From positions 1 to 64,000 of the forward strand of contig NZ_QNUF01000025.1 in the NCBI RefSeq assembly GCF_003385455.1: a DNA stretch of 64,000 bases, in the 5' to 3' direction. This document shows positions 37,601 through 46,320 of this stretch, in pieces (position 1 is the stretch's first letter; each line of letters opens with the position of its first letter). Below the pieces are notes generated by a model. It was not told where the DNA came from and ran no database searches. It saw nothing but the letters and a program-made list of their open reading frames with translations. The DNA comes from Chryseobacterium rhizosphaerae (lineage in GTDB: Bacteria; Bacteroidota; Bacteroidia; Flavobacteriales; Weeksellaceae). The translations under genes were made by a program, and so were the position numbers.

Positions 37601-40600
37601 GTATAACATTCCACATAATAATCATTATAACGTACAATAGGTTGTGAAATAGAAAGCTCCTGCATACTGCTCACACTACCTGTCCAGTTGATGGTAGTAA
37701 TGATTGGATTCCCAAAATTTCCACGCTGCATTAGTCTATTTCTAACGATATAAGTATATCTTCCTGCCGGTTTGCCCGTTAATTTTGCATATAATGAATA
37801 ATTTCCATCACGACCACGCATGTCAATCCATTGCTTAAATGTTGAAACCGTATTGGTTCTTAAATTATAAAACTGAATGTCCGGGACTACGGGTAGCTCC
37901 ATATCATTTCCTTCATAATTGAGGGTCAGTTTTAAATTATTAAACTTTAAGTCTTCCCATTTTTCATTTAAGTCAGATTGTACCTGAAAATATAGGATAT
38001 CCTGCTCAGCTAAAACTCCTGTATTAAAAAGAAGATTCTGACTTCCAGTAGTTGTATTAGCAAACTGCTGACTTCCTATGGTTGTTACCGTACCATTCGA
38101 TTGTTTTCTTACAATATTCAATGTAATCCCTTTTACTGTAAGGGGTTTAATGAATGTCCCCGTAATGATCCCCGAACTTACATTGACGGGAACTCCTGTT
38201 CCATTTTTACTGCTTACCAGCCCCATGCTATTAAGCTGGCCTAAAGGTGTTTCTGATGAATCTCTATACCAATCCCAAAGGGCACCAGGATATGGATAAG
38301 CCATTGGAGCTACACGATATACAATATCTATAGGGAGCTCTACAATATCCCCAATACCATTATCCCGTGAGTTTACTCTAAAATAGATCTCATCACCTGG
38401 CTTTACTTCCACTAATTGTTGATTAATGTAATAAGATTTATTCGAGGTATTAAGGGTTGTAAACGGAACTAAAATATTGGATGTGTTAGTATCCACCTTA
38501 TATTGTTGTACACTTATTTTTACACCGTCCGGGCTTGATGAAGGAGTTTTTAATTTAACCATCCCCGTAATGTTAACGCTCCCTTCATAAGGTGCCCGCC
38601 AAACCTTAACGACATCGTGAAGGGGGGAGTTTTTATAATCCTCCAGCAGGTCATTACAATCTACAGCAGGCGTACTTATAGCAGCTCCTTTATTGATTGG
38701 ATTGGGAGTCAGTAAAACATCTGTTGTATATTTTAGAACCCCATTTTCTATTCTTCCAAAATAGACCTGCCCGTTACTGACAATATCCTGAATTCCATCA
38801 CTATTGACATCTGTAAAATAATTATAGGTAAGATCCTTCGTTTTTGATGTTCCGAAAGATACTCCTGCTGATGCCAGCATTGAAGCGGTTGCCTGAAAAC
38901 CAAAACTATTCGTATAGCTTTTTGAGTAAGAAAAGGACTTCGAATTTTCAGGAGTTAATAAATTACTTCCAAAAGAACTTATGTCCAGTCCTTTCTTTCT
39001 ATATTTAAAAACAGAATCCGGAGAATTCCATTCATTCTTCAAAACCTTATCCGGTAGTCCATCTCCATCTACATCGGTTATGGTAAGTCTTCCCCCACCT
39101 TCTCCTTCTGTATACTGATAATCTCCCCCGAGAGTTGCACTTTTAGTCAATGGATTGTAAGCCTGGGTATCACCCACTTTTGCAAGCCCAAAAGTAAGAG
39201 CGCCACCAACAGTTGTATTTTTTGAGTCCCCATGCCCCAATAGTGAAGAACTTTTTATTCCGGCATCGTTAGCAACGGCATCAATTGAAGTCTCAGGTGA
39301 ATACTGAGTAGTTTCTATAGTATTAAAGTATTCTATCCTATTGGTATAAAATACACTCCCATTTGCATTTTTCTCAGTAATTGTTTCTAAAAGCGATTTA
39401 GAAAAGGCTCCTTTTTTATATTGAAACTCATAACTTCTCACCTGAGCTCCATCATATAATATCTGAATGCTCCCTAACCTTTTTGATGTCACCCGTACAA
39501 ATCCAAGTCTCCCATCTACCTGTACATCTTCTCTTTGATTGGAGTCATATCCAAAATTGACATTGTATTTCTTTAAAGAAGTATTAGCATCGTTAAGGGT
39601 ATATTCTATTGTATTGATATACATTTCTTTTCCTCCATTTCCAAGAGCTCCTGACAAACTGTATGTGGGCGTGTCATAATTGTACTTTACATAATTACCA
39701 TTCGTATCAATTGTTTTATAAAGTGACCAGTGGCCGATATTATTTGTTCCGGATTGCCTCAGTACCGCATTCTCTACTACAGCAGTACCATCTCCTCCAA
39801 AATAATTTCTTGTTCCGTCTTTACTGATCACTTCCCACCAGTAACTTGACGGACTGCTTCCATGTCTGATGATTTTATGATACGCACCTTCTATTCTCGG
39901 ATAAAACTGACGTTCTGCAGTTCTCTCTTTATCAAAACCTTCTGCACGATTCGGTAAAACGTATTTATCACCTTCTTTAAAGGTTAACTGCTCCCCACCA
40001 AAAGAATAGATTTCTGTCTCTTTTGCTCCGTCATATTTTGGGACACCCCATCTTGTATCGATACTTATCGCAGGAGTAGAAAGATCCCAACCTAAGCCCA
40101 ACCAGCCATTGCCTCCCTCACTGCTATAATTTACAGATAACGAAGGCTGTACTCCTTGTCTTCCGGTGGGAATCTTAATAGGAAAACTTGTATTTACTGT
40201 TCCCATACTGTTGGGAGAAGGAGCTCCTATGCTCACAATTCCTGTGGATGGATCCGCAGCTTTTATATCTTTTATAGAATTGGGAGCATAATTTCCGGTT
40301 TCCGGAGATTCAGGTACTTTGATAATCCCCGTGATCATATCTGTAAAATGGGTTGTTTTAGAAACCAGAATCTCTTTCTCACTCATCAAAGAATCTCTTT
40401 CCAGTACCATCCATTTTTTCTGGGTATCATCAAAGTAAAAAGCTCTTATATCCTGTTCGGTATACCCGGCAGGAATTTTAGATTTGTCATAAGTCATTGA
40501 TACTTTTGCAGGAATACTAAAATGTTCTCCATGAGGAAGAAAACGATATGCAAAATGCTGTTTGGTAACATTCACGAACTCAGGAGTAGTAACAGGAATA

Positions 40601-41451
40601 TCAATATCCCGCAAAGGAGTTACTGAAAAATTCCGTGAGGTTTTCAGAGTGCCTTTATGGACTTCAAGACCTGCACCTTCCCAATGTAATTCTCCTGCTT
40701 CTCCTGCCACAATATTTTTTATCAGTGCCCGAGAAACATTATTTTCTGTTCTATAGGATGACGGAATAGAGGGATCTATTCTGACATGAACATTCCGAAC
40801 CCTGTAAGTATAATCTGCATCAGAAGGAATGGTAAAGGTGATTTTATTTTTCCCCTGAAGAAGAGCAGAGGCGGGTAATGCTTCGGACTGGAAACTCCAC
40901 CGGTTATTTTTTTCCACAATCTTACCTCCTGTAGCCAATTCGTCATTGATGTATTTGCTAATACCAGAGGCCTCACTCACTCCATAAAGCTCATATTCCA
41001 GCCATACAGAAGAATTGGGTTTTACAACGTCATTTACAAGTACGGTAAATATATTATCAAACACCTGGTCTATAGGGTACTCCTGATCTTTACCAATAAC
41101 TCCCAGTTTAATATCTGACCTGTATAATTTGGAAGCATGGCTCTTTACATCGGATATCTTAAAAGTTTTAATGCTTTCCAATGGGCTTTCAGGTATCTTT
41201 TCTACGGCCACCCCGGTATGTAAAGGAGGTTCAGCAGCCGATGAATTTTTCTTATTTGTGGAAAAAGAGAGTTGGGAATCCGAAGATGAAATACGTTTAT
41301 ATTCCTTATCTATTGGTTTCTGCTCTTCTTTATGTAAAAAAAGACTGTTGGCCTGGGCATGGATCTGTGACCATGAAATAAGAAAAATAAAAGAATTAAC
41401 TATTTTTCTCTGTCCTCTGATTATGTTAAATAAAGATGTCTTCATAGCCAT
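31633..41451 (-). CDS. Giant SpvB/Tc-like Rhs polymorphic toxin
   Basis: 3272 aa. A signal peptide (cleavage near SQIHAQA, residue 33) is followed by an N-terminal beta domain, an SpvB-type domain from about residue 400 (SIGAPSPNSMGTVNTSFPI), several FG-GAP/VCBS calcium loops (VDGDGLPDKV, MNGDGYPDVL, INNDGLADLV) from about 795 to 1800, a TcdB-middle-like segment near 1825 (MGGAWEVTYERTG), Rhs YD repeats about 2150-2850, the Rhs core about 2950-3072 (YWYHPDHLGSS to DPNGK) and a unique 200-residue tip with HGLKWKEGGAEAKKTG and THIWIRNNGNEKTYHGYP, possibly a nuclease. The start may instead be the Met at residue 3. It begins 2 bp after the upstream gene, so it is the fifth gene of an operon. Toxin export route is not shown by the sequence. 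Confidence 0.9.
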   Translation of the reverse strand: MAMKTSLFNIIRGQRKIVNSFIFLISWSQIHAQANSLFLHKEEQKPIDKEYKRISSSDSQLSFSTNKKNSSAAEPPLHTGVAVEKIPESPLESIKTFKISDVKSHASKLYRSDIKLGVIGKDQEYPIDQVFDNIFTVLVNDVVKPNSSVWLEYELYGVSEASGISKYINDELATGGKIVEKNNRWSFQSEALPASALLQGKNKITFTIPSDADYTYRVRNVHVRIDPSIPSSYRTENNVSRALIKNIVAGEAGELHWEGAGLEVHKGTLKTSRNFSVTPLRDIDIPVTTPEFVNVTKQHFAYRFLPHGEHFSIPAKVSMTYDKSKIPAGYTEQDIRAFYFDDTQKKWMVLERDSLMSEKEILVSKTTHFTDMITGIIKVPESPETGNYAPNSIKDIKAADPSTGIVSIGAPSPNSMGTVNTSFPIKIPTGRQGVQPSLSVNYSSEGGNGWLGLGWDLSTPAISIDTRWGVPKYDGAKETEIYSFGGEQLTFKEGDKYVLPNRAEGFDKERTAERQFYPRIEGAYHKIIRHGSSPSSYWWEVISKDGTRNYFGGDGTAVVENAVLRQSGTNNIGHWSLYKTIDTNGNYVKYNYDTPTYSLSGALGNGGKEMYINTIEYTLNDANTSLKKYNVNFGYDSNQREDVQVDGRLGFVRVTSKRLGSIQILYDGAQVRSYEFQYKKGAFSKSLLETITEKNANGSVFYTNRIEYFNTIETTQYSPETSIDAVANDAGIKSSSLLGHGDSKNTTVGGALTFGLAKVGDTQAYNPLTKSATLGGDYQYTEGEGGGRLTITDVDGDGLPDKVLKNEWNSPDSVFKYRKKGLDISSFGSNLLTPENSKSFSYSKSYTNSFGFQATASMLASAGVSFGTSKTKDLTYNYFTDVNSDGIQDIVSNGQVYFGRIENGVLKYTTDVLLTPNPINKGAAISTPAVDCNDLLEDYKNSPLHDVVKVWRAPYEGSVNITGMVKLKTPSSSPDGVKISVQQYKVDTNTSNILVPFTTLNTSNKSYYINQQLVEVKPGDEIYFRVNSRDNGIGDIVELPIDIVYRVAPMAYPYPGALWDWYRDSSETPLGQLNSMGLVSSKNGTGVPVNVSSGIITGTFIKPLTVKGITLNIVRKQSNGTVTTIGSQQFANTTTGSQNLLFNTGVLAEQDILYFQVQSDLNEKWEDLKFNNLKLTLNYEGNDMELPVVPDIQFYNLRTNTVSTFKQWIDMRGRDGNYSLYAKLTGKPAGRYTYIVRNRLMQRGNFGNPIITTINWTGSVSSMQELSISQPIVRYNDYYVECYTDLESDKGLDGAIPNLEVEIRQSVNVNPAAPTVFETHGINVYGKDTDKIYQTGSNTDLSKDDGRFGAMYRSWGQFIYHGGYGTLPATCSQLQNQLTDYGSQLIDPGKLVPPNDENDSTPLSQRLFLMMNAYNGRDFNTPTNPDYVQRYIGISKTTYAQGRDVSTSRMGMNDMSVLTQGTPANTPGVFNAPVKQSKTTNDNKGVSGGFSVFSLNNTESKGSTINTLDYFDMNGDGYPDVLNGNAIQYTNMIGMLSGSTLAGAGENPHRTDHENSGKGVGQSYPLSGKSNESSDQTALKAVEPGFNFSAGSSDGTDHSTYSYIDINGDGLLDKVSKDGQVQLNLGYSYAAPENLSYGDFRNGTTTSSNLGAGASIGGTITSGLPKGVSMFNASIAFGAGKSETLNDQKTSLIDINNDGLADLVTSSGGNLNVQINTGNRFVAIPWNAAFNIQQDVSRGYNMNVGITASILIPIGTTGNSLKISVNPSTSFGEGDSNVKQQIVDLNGDGFPDLLQSQTDGDGNFSNTAGLVKYSTIGTTNLLKKVTTPMGGAWEVTYERTGNTYDLPQSKWIMTSVVTNDGFTGDNQFRPDASKITVTYENPYHSRRERTFYGFEKVRTNQINTGNGGAAATEIYRYTQQVFNNNSYFLKGSLLSEILYDAAGKKWTEKNNILSLRTIHNTATVATNLPVKEGEKSLTNYAYFTALDKTTSSFYEGQAVAGKSTSTEMVYDNYGNLKQNKDAGDVQIGAGEVLTSIITYQVTDNASNYLILPTGVKSTATGVIRERTAQYDSKGNVTAITMVGPGNPVNNYEYDGYGNIKKATGPVNHQGQRFFHEYTYDSNVATYPTMVKDAFGYSSKSEYDFRFGVPVFTEDMNLQPTQYAYDAAGRTTEITGPYEMFNDIPWTIQFEYKPVTEAPLNVTGAQSYAVTRHYDPDNANNTINTVSISDGFGSPIQVKKTADLYQKGLKYVVSGKVEQDAFGRALKTYYPTEAQASGYTYDATVDNIVSTINTYDVLDRVLTTKLPDEDLISEVEYGFGNDREGRQMFRTIMTDELGTVKNTYVDIKGRTTTVHEPSNTGDIFTSFTHDAIGDLLKVRDVQNNLTTSIYDDLGRRTSMTHPDSGISTFVYDAASNMTSRTNAENETVTYTYDFGRLNAVIYPKYPENTVKYYYGQAMDASAMDNNSVGRLWYQVDATGTQYMKYGRLGELIHQRRSVAVPGAGVYWFGTEWEYDTWNRVKTIIYPDGEKVTYNYNLAGNLKNMASVKDGFTRNIINELGYDKFDQRVFLKYGNGTATSYEYETKRRRLLKMNAQTPGNRYFMKNLYQYDVVSNVLQVHNNAPVAQAGLLGGGTNHTYGYDDLYRLTSASGNWRGINPQSQEERQRYTVTMAYDNMHNVMGKTQKHEKAMGNTGNVWSTIEASSYRLNYKYESTKPHAPTTIVDEPNVPGALCCDVNNPQVKFQNYTYDKKGNPTAIAQQTCKVTEPKTKYLWDEENRLRFVDTNPSTPEVDGSAIYTYDAGGERIIKNVLSTAVITGSNGTSQTITKNDYTVYPNGMAVARIIFNTQTQKYELSYTKHYYAGSQRINSKLGKGKDVGQFNCGWLIIPFGAGSAAINEKAVAKEKLEANTTASLAIMAANGITPPPNYGQNAGYNENCVSSYTGVEEKDTYWYHPDHLGSSSFITGLDGEVTQNIEYFPSGEVFVENHKNSYNTPYKFNGKEQDDETGYYYYGARYYNPRVSLWLNVDPLADYNPFMNDQAYIDGEHNGGVYNSKNLSPYIYCYQNPVLLTDPNGKQAQAALLGGGPVGWVLFGIVTAGTAVYAYSEYDRAQENAAIVNRSIPKSPSKTEREVFPSNRIEEIKYKTFPKAEKDNLIVRTFPTNEKAKIFALSNLRPEKGYEGSGKHGLKWKEGGAEAKKTGIPQGQWGSQEDLDYAGQKASGLKPREGAEFELPTDTKSVVHMPDGTTKKATHIWIRNNGNEKTYHGYPKAKE

Positions 41452-41453
41452 TA

Positions 41454-43421
41454 CTAGTTAATGATTAGTTTAAAATTTTTCTTCTGAGAAGACGTTTCTA
41501 CGACCACTACATATGTCCCTCCAACTCTAAGTGATTCTTTAAGCTCATAGAAGGATTTTCCCGATTCCTTAATTTCTTTAGCCAGTCTTCCGGACATTTC
41601 AAAAATTTTGACATTTACATCTTCTGCTTTTGACAAACGAATGCGAATCGTAAAACTTTCTCCTGCATGAATTGGGTTAGGAAAAATTACAATACTGTTT
41701 TCCAAAGGTTGGGTTACTGAAATTGCACTGGTTTTTATACAGCCTTCAGGAGTGGTAGCCGTGATTGTATAATCTCCAGGTTCATAGATTTTAATTTTTG
41801 AATCGGAACTCTTAAATCCATTACTGGAAGCCCATTGATAACGTGTTTCTTTATTACTGACATTTTTAGAAGCATCCAATTCAACAAATCCATTTTGAGG
41901 AAGTATATAATTTTCTTCCAGGTTCTGATCTATAGACTTAAAATCAGTGATGTTAAAACTAAAACGGGAAGAAATATTGGTTTTATCCAAAATTTCAAGT
42001 GTATAGCTTCCCGGTGCAAGGTTGTTAAAATCTACCTTAGCACTTTGTGAAATTTGATTTTGTATCGATATATTATCTTTCGTCAGATTAATTTTAAATG
42101 GAGCTTCCCCTCTTTGAATGTTTATTTTTAAAGCACCAAAATTATTTTTGCAGTCAGCCTGTATAATCTCTTTTGCCAATAACAGTTGTGAACCTAAAGC
42201 AAAAGTAAATACATCAGATCCTGAAAAATCCTTGTCAAATATTATATTTTTAAAATGTATAAACCCTTTATCATCCACAGATTCCATAGGATACACTTCA
42301 AGATCAGTATTGTTAAAATCTCCTTTTCCGGAACGGTCAACAACCAGTAACACTTTCTTTCCTTCAGGAAGAACAGGAAGAATATCTTTGGTATAGAAAA
42401 CAACTTCGGCAGGGAAAGAACTTTCTTTCTCTTCAGATAAACGGATTTTCCATTTTCGTTTTAAAAGTTGCTGTCCCAGTACTTCTTTATCAAACTCTAA
42501 AGGGTCTCTGGTATTTCCCCATATCAGAAAGGTCTGGTTAGGAAGTTGAACTGTATTATCTTTATTGCTCACCATCAGCTGTTTAGCTGCAATAGCCAGA
42601 CGTTTGTTTTCTGAAGTACTTGTAGACTGTTTCTGATAAAGTCCTGAATATTGATCGATTGCAATGCCGGCCACATTCTCCGGATAGTCTGCATAATCTT
42701 CTTTTTTCCATATTTTTTTACTTTTGGAACTCAGATATTCGGTCATTGGCATAGTAACACCATATTTTATGGCCAGATAGGAATTCACCCTATCTCTTTC
42801 ATTTTGGGTTAAAATCTTACGGTATATAAAAAATTCAGGGAGTTTTCCTTTAAAAGCTATTCCGCTTCTGTTCCCTGCATCTTTCCCAATATAAATATTA
42901 CTTTTCCCAGAGCTCCCCAATACATCGCCTATCCGTTGAGAGGGTACATCAAATTTCGAATACATACTCAAGGAAGTCATACTGTCCAGTTTTTCAGGCT
43001 CTATATAATTGATCTGCTCATTATTATAGCGGAACACACTGCTTGTACTGTAGTAGAGTTCCTTCTCTCCTGCAAAGTCTGTTGAGAATAATGCAGTTTC
43101 TTTATTTGTATTTTTGTTCTGGTATACCATAAAAAGGTTTACCTTATTCAACGTTTCCAGGACATAAGGAATTTTCAGAAAGTTATTGGTTCCGTCAAAA
43201 TCCAGTGTTTCATTATAATTCAGTAAACCATATTTCGGTTTATTCTTTTCTGTATCTGCAGATATAATATGCTGGTTACTGCTATAATCTGTATATAAAA
43301 GGGTCGTATTTCTTCCTGTATCAGATTTTAGCCAAAGGCTTACTTCTCCCACTCCACCGGGACTTTGTGAGAACATCAAAGAACTGAACGACACTAAAAT
43401 GATTCTATATAAATGCTTCAT
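41454..43421 (-). CDS. T9SS-sorted surface protein with LamG-like domain
   Basis: 655 aa. Signal peptide to about residue 18 (SLMFSQ). An N-terminal domain (VSLWLKSDTGRNTTL, LDFDGTNNFLKIPY and KGKLPEFFIYRKILTQNERDRVNSYLAIKYG) is the concanavalin-like lectin/LamG-type domain common in flavobacterial surface proteins. A gliding-motility-type repeat follows and a C-terminal T9SS type A sorting domain starts at about residue 575 (VIFPNPIHAGESF). Secreted by T9SS and anchored to the surface. It lies between the S8 peptidase and Rhs genes with gaps of 7 and 2 bp. Confidence 0.8.
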   Translation of the reverse strand: MKHLYRIILVSFSSLMFSQSPGGVGEVSLWLKSDTGRNTTLLYTDYSSNQHIISADTEKNKPKYGLLNYNETLDFDGTNNFLKIPYVLETLNKVNLFMVYQNKNTNKETALFSTDFAGEKELYYSTSSVFRYNNEQINYIEPEKLDSMTSLSMYSKFDVPSQRIGDVLGSSGKSNIYIGKDAGNRSGIAFKGKLPEFFIYRKILTQNERDRVNSYLAIKYGVTMPMTEYLSSKSKKIWKKEDYADYPENVAGIAIDQYSGLYQKQSTSTSENKRLAIAAKQLMVSNKDNTVQLPNQTFLIWGNTRDPLEFDKEVLGQQLLKRKWKIRLSEEKESSFPAEVVFYTKDILPVLPEGKKVLLVVDRSGKGDFNNTDLEVYPMESVDDKGFIHFKNIIFDKDFSGSDVFTFALGSQLLLAKEIIQADCKNNFGALKINIQRGEAPFKINLTKDNISIQNQISQSAKVDFNNLAPGSYTLEILDKTNISSRFSFNITDFKSIDQNLEENYILPQNGFVELDASKNVSNKETRYQWASSNGFKSSDSKIKIYEPGDYTITATTPEGCIKTSAISVTQPLENSIVIFPNPIHAGESFTIRIRLSKAEDVNVKIFEMSGRLAKEIKESGKSFYELKESLRVGGTYVVVVETSSQKKNFKLIIN

Positions 43422-43428
43422 AGCTCCT

Positions 43429-45678
43429 TTATTTAATAATTATTTTTTTACCTGTTTTTTGAGTTGCCGTTTCTATATACAGAATATATACTCCACCGGG
43501 CAGTCCTTTTACATATAGGGTTTTCATAAATTCACCAGCAGGGAAATCCTGAGTACTTTCCTGACGCAGAGCCTCTTTTCCTGAAGCATCATATAAAGTA
43601 AAGGTTACTTTAGAAGACTTTTCAAGATTGAATTTGATATTGAGTTCATCATGTACCGGATTTGGATAAACGGCAAGTTCATTTCGTTTTTCTGCATCTG
43701 TTTTTTGGGGAGGAACAGGAAGGGCTGCAGCTTTATTAGTTCTTGCCTGTGACTGTGCCTGATACAATAAAGGAAGTTCTACTCCGGCACCGCAATTGGG
43801 ATCAATATAAGCGAAGAATTTTGCTCCAGACTCCGTTTCAAAGCCTATCGTATTATTGCCTCCTGATGCGTCAGGTAATAATTCTACAGACTGAGCTGCT
43901 TTATAAGTGACATCTGCCGTATTTTTAATCACATTAGACGCTTTGATATTTTTAGCTGTACCTACAAAATTAGGAGCGTCTATATTGTCTTTTTCTCTTA
44001 CCAACACATAAAGATCATCTGAATAACAGAAAGAGACCCCGGAAAGTATCAGCGAAAAATTCTGGTTTCCCTGCTGAAGATTTCCTTTATGTCTGATGAC
44101 TACCTGATATAATCCGTCCGGATGATCAACTTCTACTTTTTCAATATTATCTACGGAATTAACAGAATTTCTTGTAGCTGCTGCCGTATAATTTTGGATT
44201 CCTCCTAATTTCCAGGGATAAAAAGTCTGGGTATTTCCAGAATTATCTTTTTTAATAATACTGATGTCCAGATCATTGATGAGAGCTGAGGTTTCATCAT
44301 CCGTATTACTATTTCCTATATTCCCGGCAGGATCTGTCCAGGCCAAAGTAGCTACAAGTGGCTGATTTGATTTTCCGGCAACTACATAAAGCCTGTATTC
44401 TTTTCCATTCGCCAGATTTTCTTCTTTCACCAATGTGCTTTTATTATTGCTGTAAATCAATTGAGCAGCCCTCTCTGTATCCATCAAGCCCCAGCCATAA
44501 ATATAGTCCGGTCCAAAAGTCCCTTTATCATTTGCTGTATGGGCTAAAACAGCTCTAATTGAAGAAGACCACATGTAATTAGAATTAAGAGTTTTCCAAT
44601 ATTGTTGTAATAAAGTTATTCCTCCTGCAACAGAAGCAGAGGCAGAAGAGGTTCCATTATAATAGCCATAAGCCAAATTATAAGTATCTATGGAAGAATA
44701 AACATTTTCTCCCTGAGCAGCAATATCCGGCTTGATTCTTCCATCATCAGTAGGTCCATAGCTACTAAAAGAGGAAATACTAAAGTCTGAGTCTCCATTA
44801 GGATTAATATTTTCATTGACCGATGTGACAACTAAAACATTTTTGGCAATACCTCCTCCTTCTAAGAGATCATACCCCTGTTTAACAGTCACTTGGGGAA
44901 CAATGGAAGGATTGATACTTCTTGTATTCCCGGCAGCTTTTACAATCTGAAAGTAAGGAGCATTGTACATGATATTATCCCATTCCTGTGCAGTAGTATT
45001 GTACTTTCCGAACTGATAAGTTTGCAGATATATTGGATCAAATCCGTAACTATTATTGGCAATTAGCATTTTATCCAAAGCTTCTATGGTCATTTCTTCT
45101 GTATCGTTGACCCAATCATAGGCTTTAGAAGTAGCATCATAAGCAATGCCGGTAGCATTTGGGTTACTGGTGTTATTACCAATCAGTGTCCCCGCAATAT
45201 GAGTACTGTGACGGGAAATAGCTGGATTTTGACTGGCATTATATGAAATCTTCCCCACCAATAATTGATGAGTAAGTCTTGGCTTAGAATAATCCCATTG
45301 GCCAATAATCATTCCCTGCCCGGAAATATTCAGTCCCAACCCTTGCCCTGGGTAGAACTTATTTGCCTTAATTCGTTTGGAAGGACCGGCATTTAATGTT
45401 GTGTAATACACTGGACGCCCTTGTTCATCTTCATTAATCAATTGTTTAACGTTCTCACCTTCTACTATAATTTCTTTAAAACCCTGAGCTTTTAAGCGGT
45501 TAATAGCCAATATTCTCTGTGCAGATTGTTTTTCTTTTACAGCAATGATATTTTGCAGTGCCATTTTCTTTTCTGCAGGAAAATCGTTACTTTCGATTAC
45601 TTGAGCTATGACATTCGAATATTGAAAAAATAAAATGGCAATGCCAAGACCATATTTATAGGTTATTGCTGATTTCAT
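43429..45678 (-). CDS. S8 subtilisin-like serine peptidase with T9SS sorting domain
   Basis: 749 aa. The catalytic triad is visible: Asp in GQWDYSKP (about residue 129), His in SRHSTHIAG (about 160) and Ser in NGTSSASASVAGG (about 341). A C-terminal T9SS type A domain begins near residue 672 (VYPNPVHDELNI). It is exported by T9SS. Being in the same operon as the Rhs protein, it could process Rhs or its partners at the surface, but nothing in the sequence proves this. Gaps to its neighbours are 12 and 7 bp. Confidence 0.88.
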   Translation of the reverse strand: MKSAITYKYGLGIAILFFQYSNVIAQVIESNDFPAEKKMALQNIIAVKEKQSAQRILAINRLKAQGFKEIIVEGENVKQLINEDEQGRPVYYTTLNAGPSKRIKANKFYPGQGLGLNISGQGMIIGQWDYSKPRLTHQLLVGKISYNASQNPAISRHSTHIAGTLIGNNTSNPNATGIAYDATSKAYDWVNDTEEMTIEALDKMLIANNSYGFDPIYLQTYQFGKYNTTAQEWDNIMYNAPYFQIVKAAGNTRSINPSIVPQVTVKQGYDLLEGGGIAKNVLVVTSVNENINPNGDSDFSISSFSSYGPTDDGRIKPDIAAQGENVYSSIDTYNLAYGYYNGTSSASASVAGGITLLQQYWKTLNSNYMWSSSIRAVLAHTANDKGTFGPDYIYGWGLMDTERAAQLIYSNNKSTLVKEENLANGKEYRLYVVAGKSNQPLVATLAWTDPAGNIGNSNTDDETSALINDLDISIIKKDNSGNTQTFYPWKLGGIQNYTAAATRNSVNSVDNIEKVEVDHPDGLYQVVIRHKGNLQQGNQNFSLILSGVSFCYSDDLYVLVREKDNIDAPNFVGTAKNIKASNVIKNTADVTYKAAQSVELLPDASGGNNTIGFETESGAKFFAYIDPNCGAGVELPLLYQAQSQARTNKAAALPVPPQKTDAEKRNELAVYPNPVHDELNIKFNLEKSSKVTFTLYDASGKEALRQESTQDFPAGEFMKTLYVKGLPGGVYILYIETATQKTGKKIIIK

Positions 45679-45690
45679 ATCTTAAAATAT

Positions 45691-46320
45691 TTAACGATAA
45701 TCATGCTCCAGTTTTTCTATGCGCTTTTGGAGCTTGTCAGTGATTTCGTTTTGGTTGGTAATCTGATTATCTAATTCTGAACTTTGTTGAGTAAGGTCCT
45801 CATTCCTCTTGTTAAGATCTATTGTGTAAAGTGTTAGCTCCTCTATCTTAGCTAGAAGCCTAGCTTTCATCTCTCCAAGTTCAATTCCGTTTTTTGCCAC
45901 TTCTTCCGCAGATGGAATATTTGGTAAATTCCCTTTTTCCTGAATATATTTTTCTACTTCTTCTAATCTTAGAAGTTGATAATCGGATCTGAGAACATAA
46001 TCTGCCCAATCATTATCGGAGGCAATATTTAATTTTATTTTTTCTGCTTTAACACCTCCTTTTACAAAAAGCCTGTAGCCAGAGCAACCTGTACATGAAA
46101 AATTAGAAAATCCGATACCTGCTGTACCTCCTATTCCCAATTGCATTGCTTCCACTCCATCTGTTTTTAAAAACAGACTCTGAGAATCTGTAGTTCCTAA
46201 AAAATGGGCATCAGAACTGGTACCGGCATTTCCTCTAACACTCCAATATTTTATAGGTGCTAGTTGCGAATAGGCATATTGAAAGAACATTATGCATATT
46301 AAAAAACTATATTTATTCAT
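45691..46320 (-). CDS. Fibre-like protein with C-terminal coiled coil
   Basis: 209 aa. Signal peptide (residues 1-18), then a head domain with WSVRGNAGTSSDAHFLGTTD and a cysteine cluster CTGC, then DYVLRSDYQLLRLEEVEKYI and LPNIPSAEEVAKNGIELGEM, and a long C-terminal coiled coil. The C-terminal half is the same domain as in the next gene upstream (46320-48377) and is common in Bacteroidetes fibre and structural proteins. It overlaps the upstream stop by one base (TAATG). Confidence 0.75.
   Translation of the reverse strand: MNKYSFLICIMFFQYAYSQLAPIKYWSVRGNAGTSSDAHFLGTTDSQSLFLKTDGVEAMQLGIGGTAGIGFSNFSCTGCSGYRLFVKGGVKAEKIKLNIASDNDWADYVLRSDYQLLRLEEVEKYIQEKGNLPNIPSAEEVAKNGIELGEMKARLLAKIEELTLYTIDLNKRNEDLTQQSSELDNQITNQNEITDKLQKRIEKLEHDYR

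Noticed and set aside
31937..41461. Many 60-114 codon plus-strand frames inside the Rhs gene
   Set aside because: They are antisense shadows of the 9.8-kb coding frame with no starts, spacing or motifs of their own.
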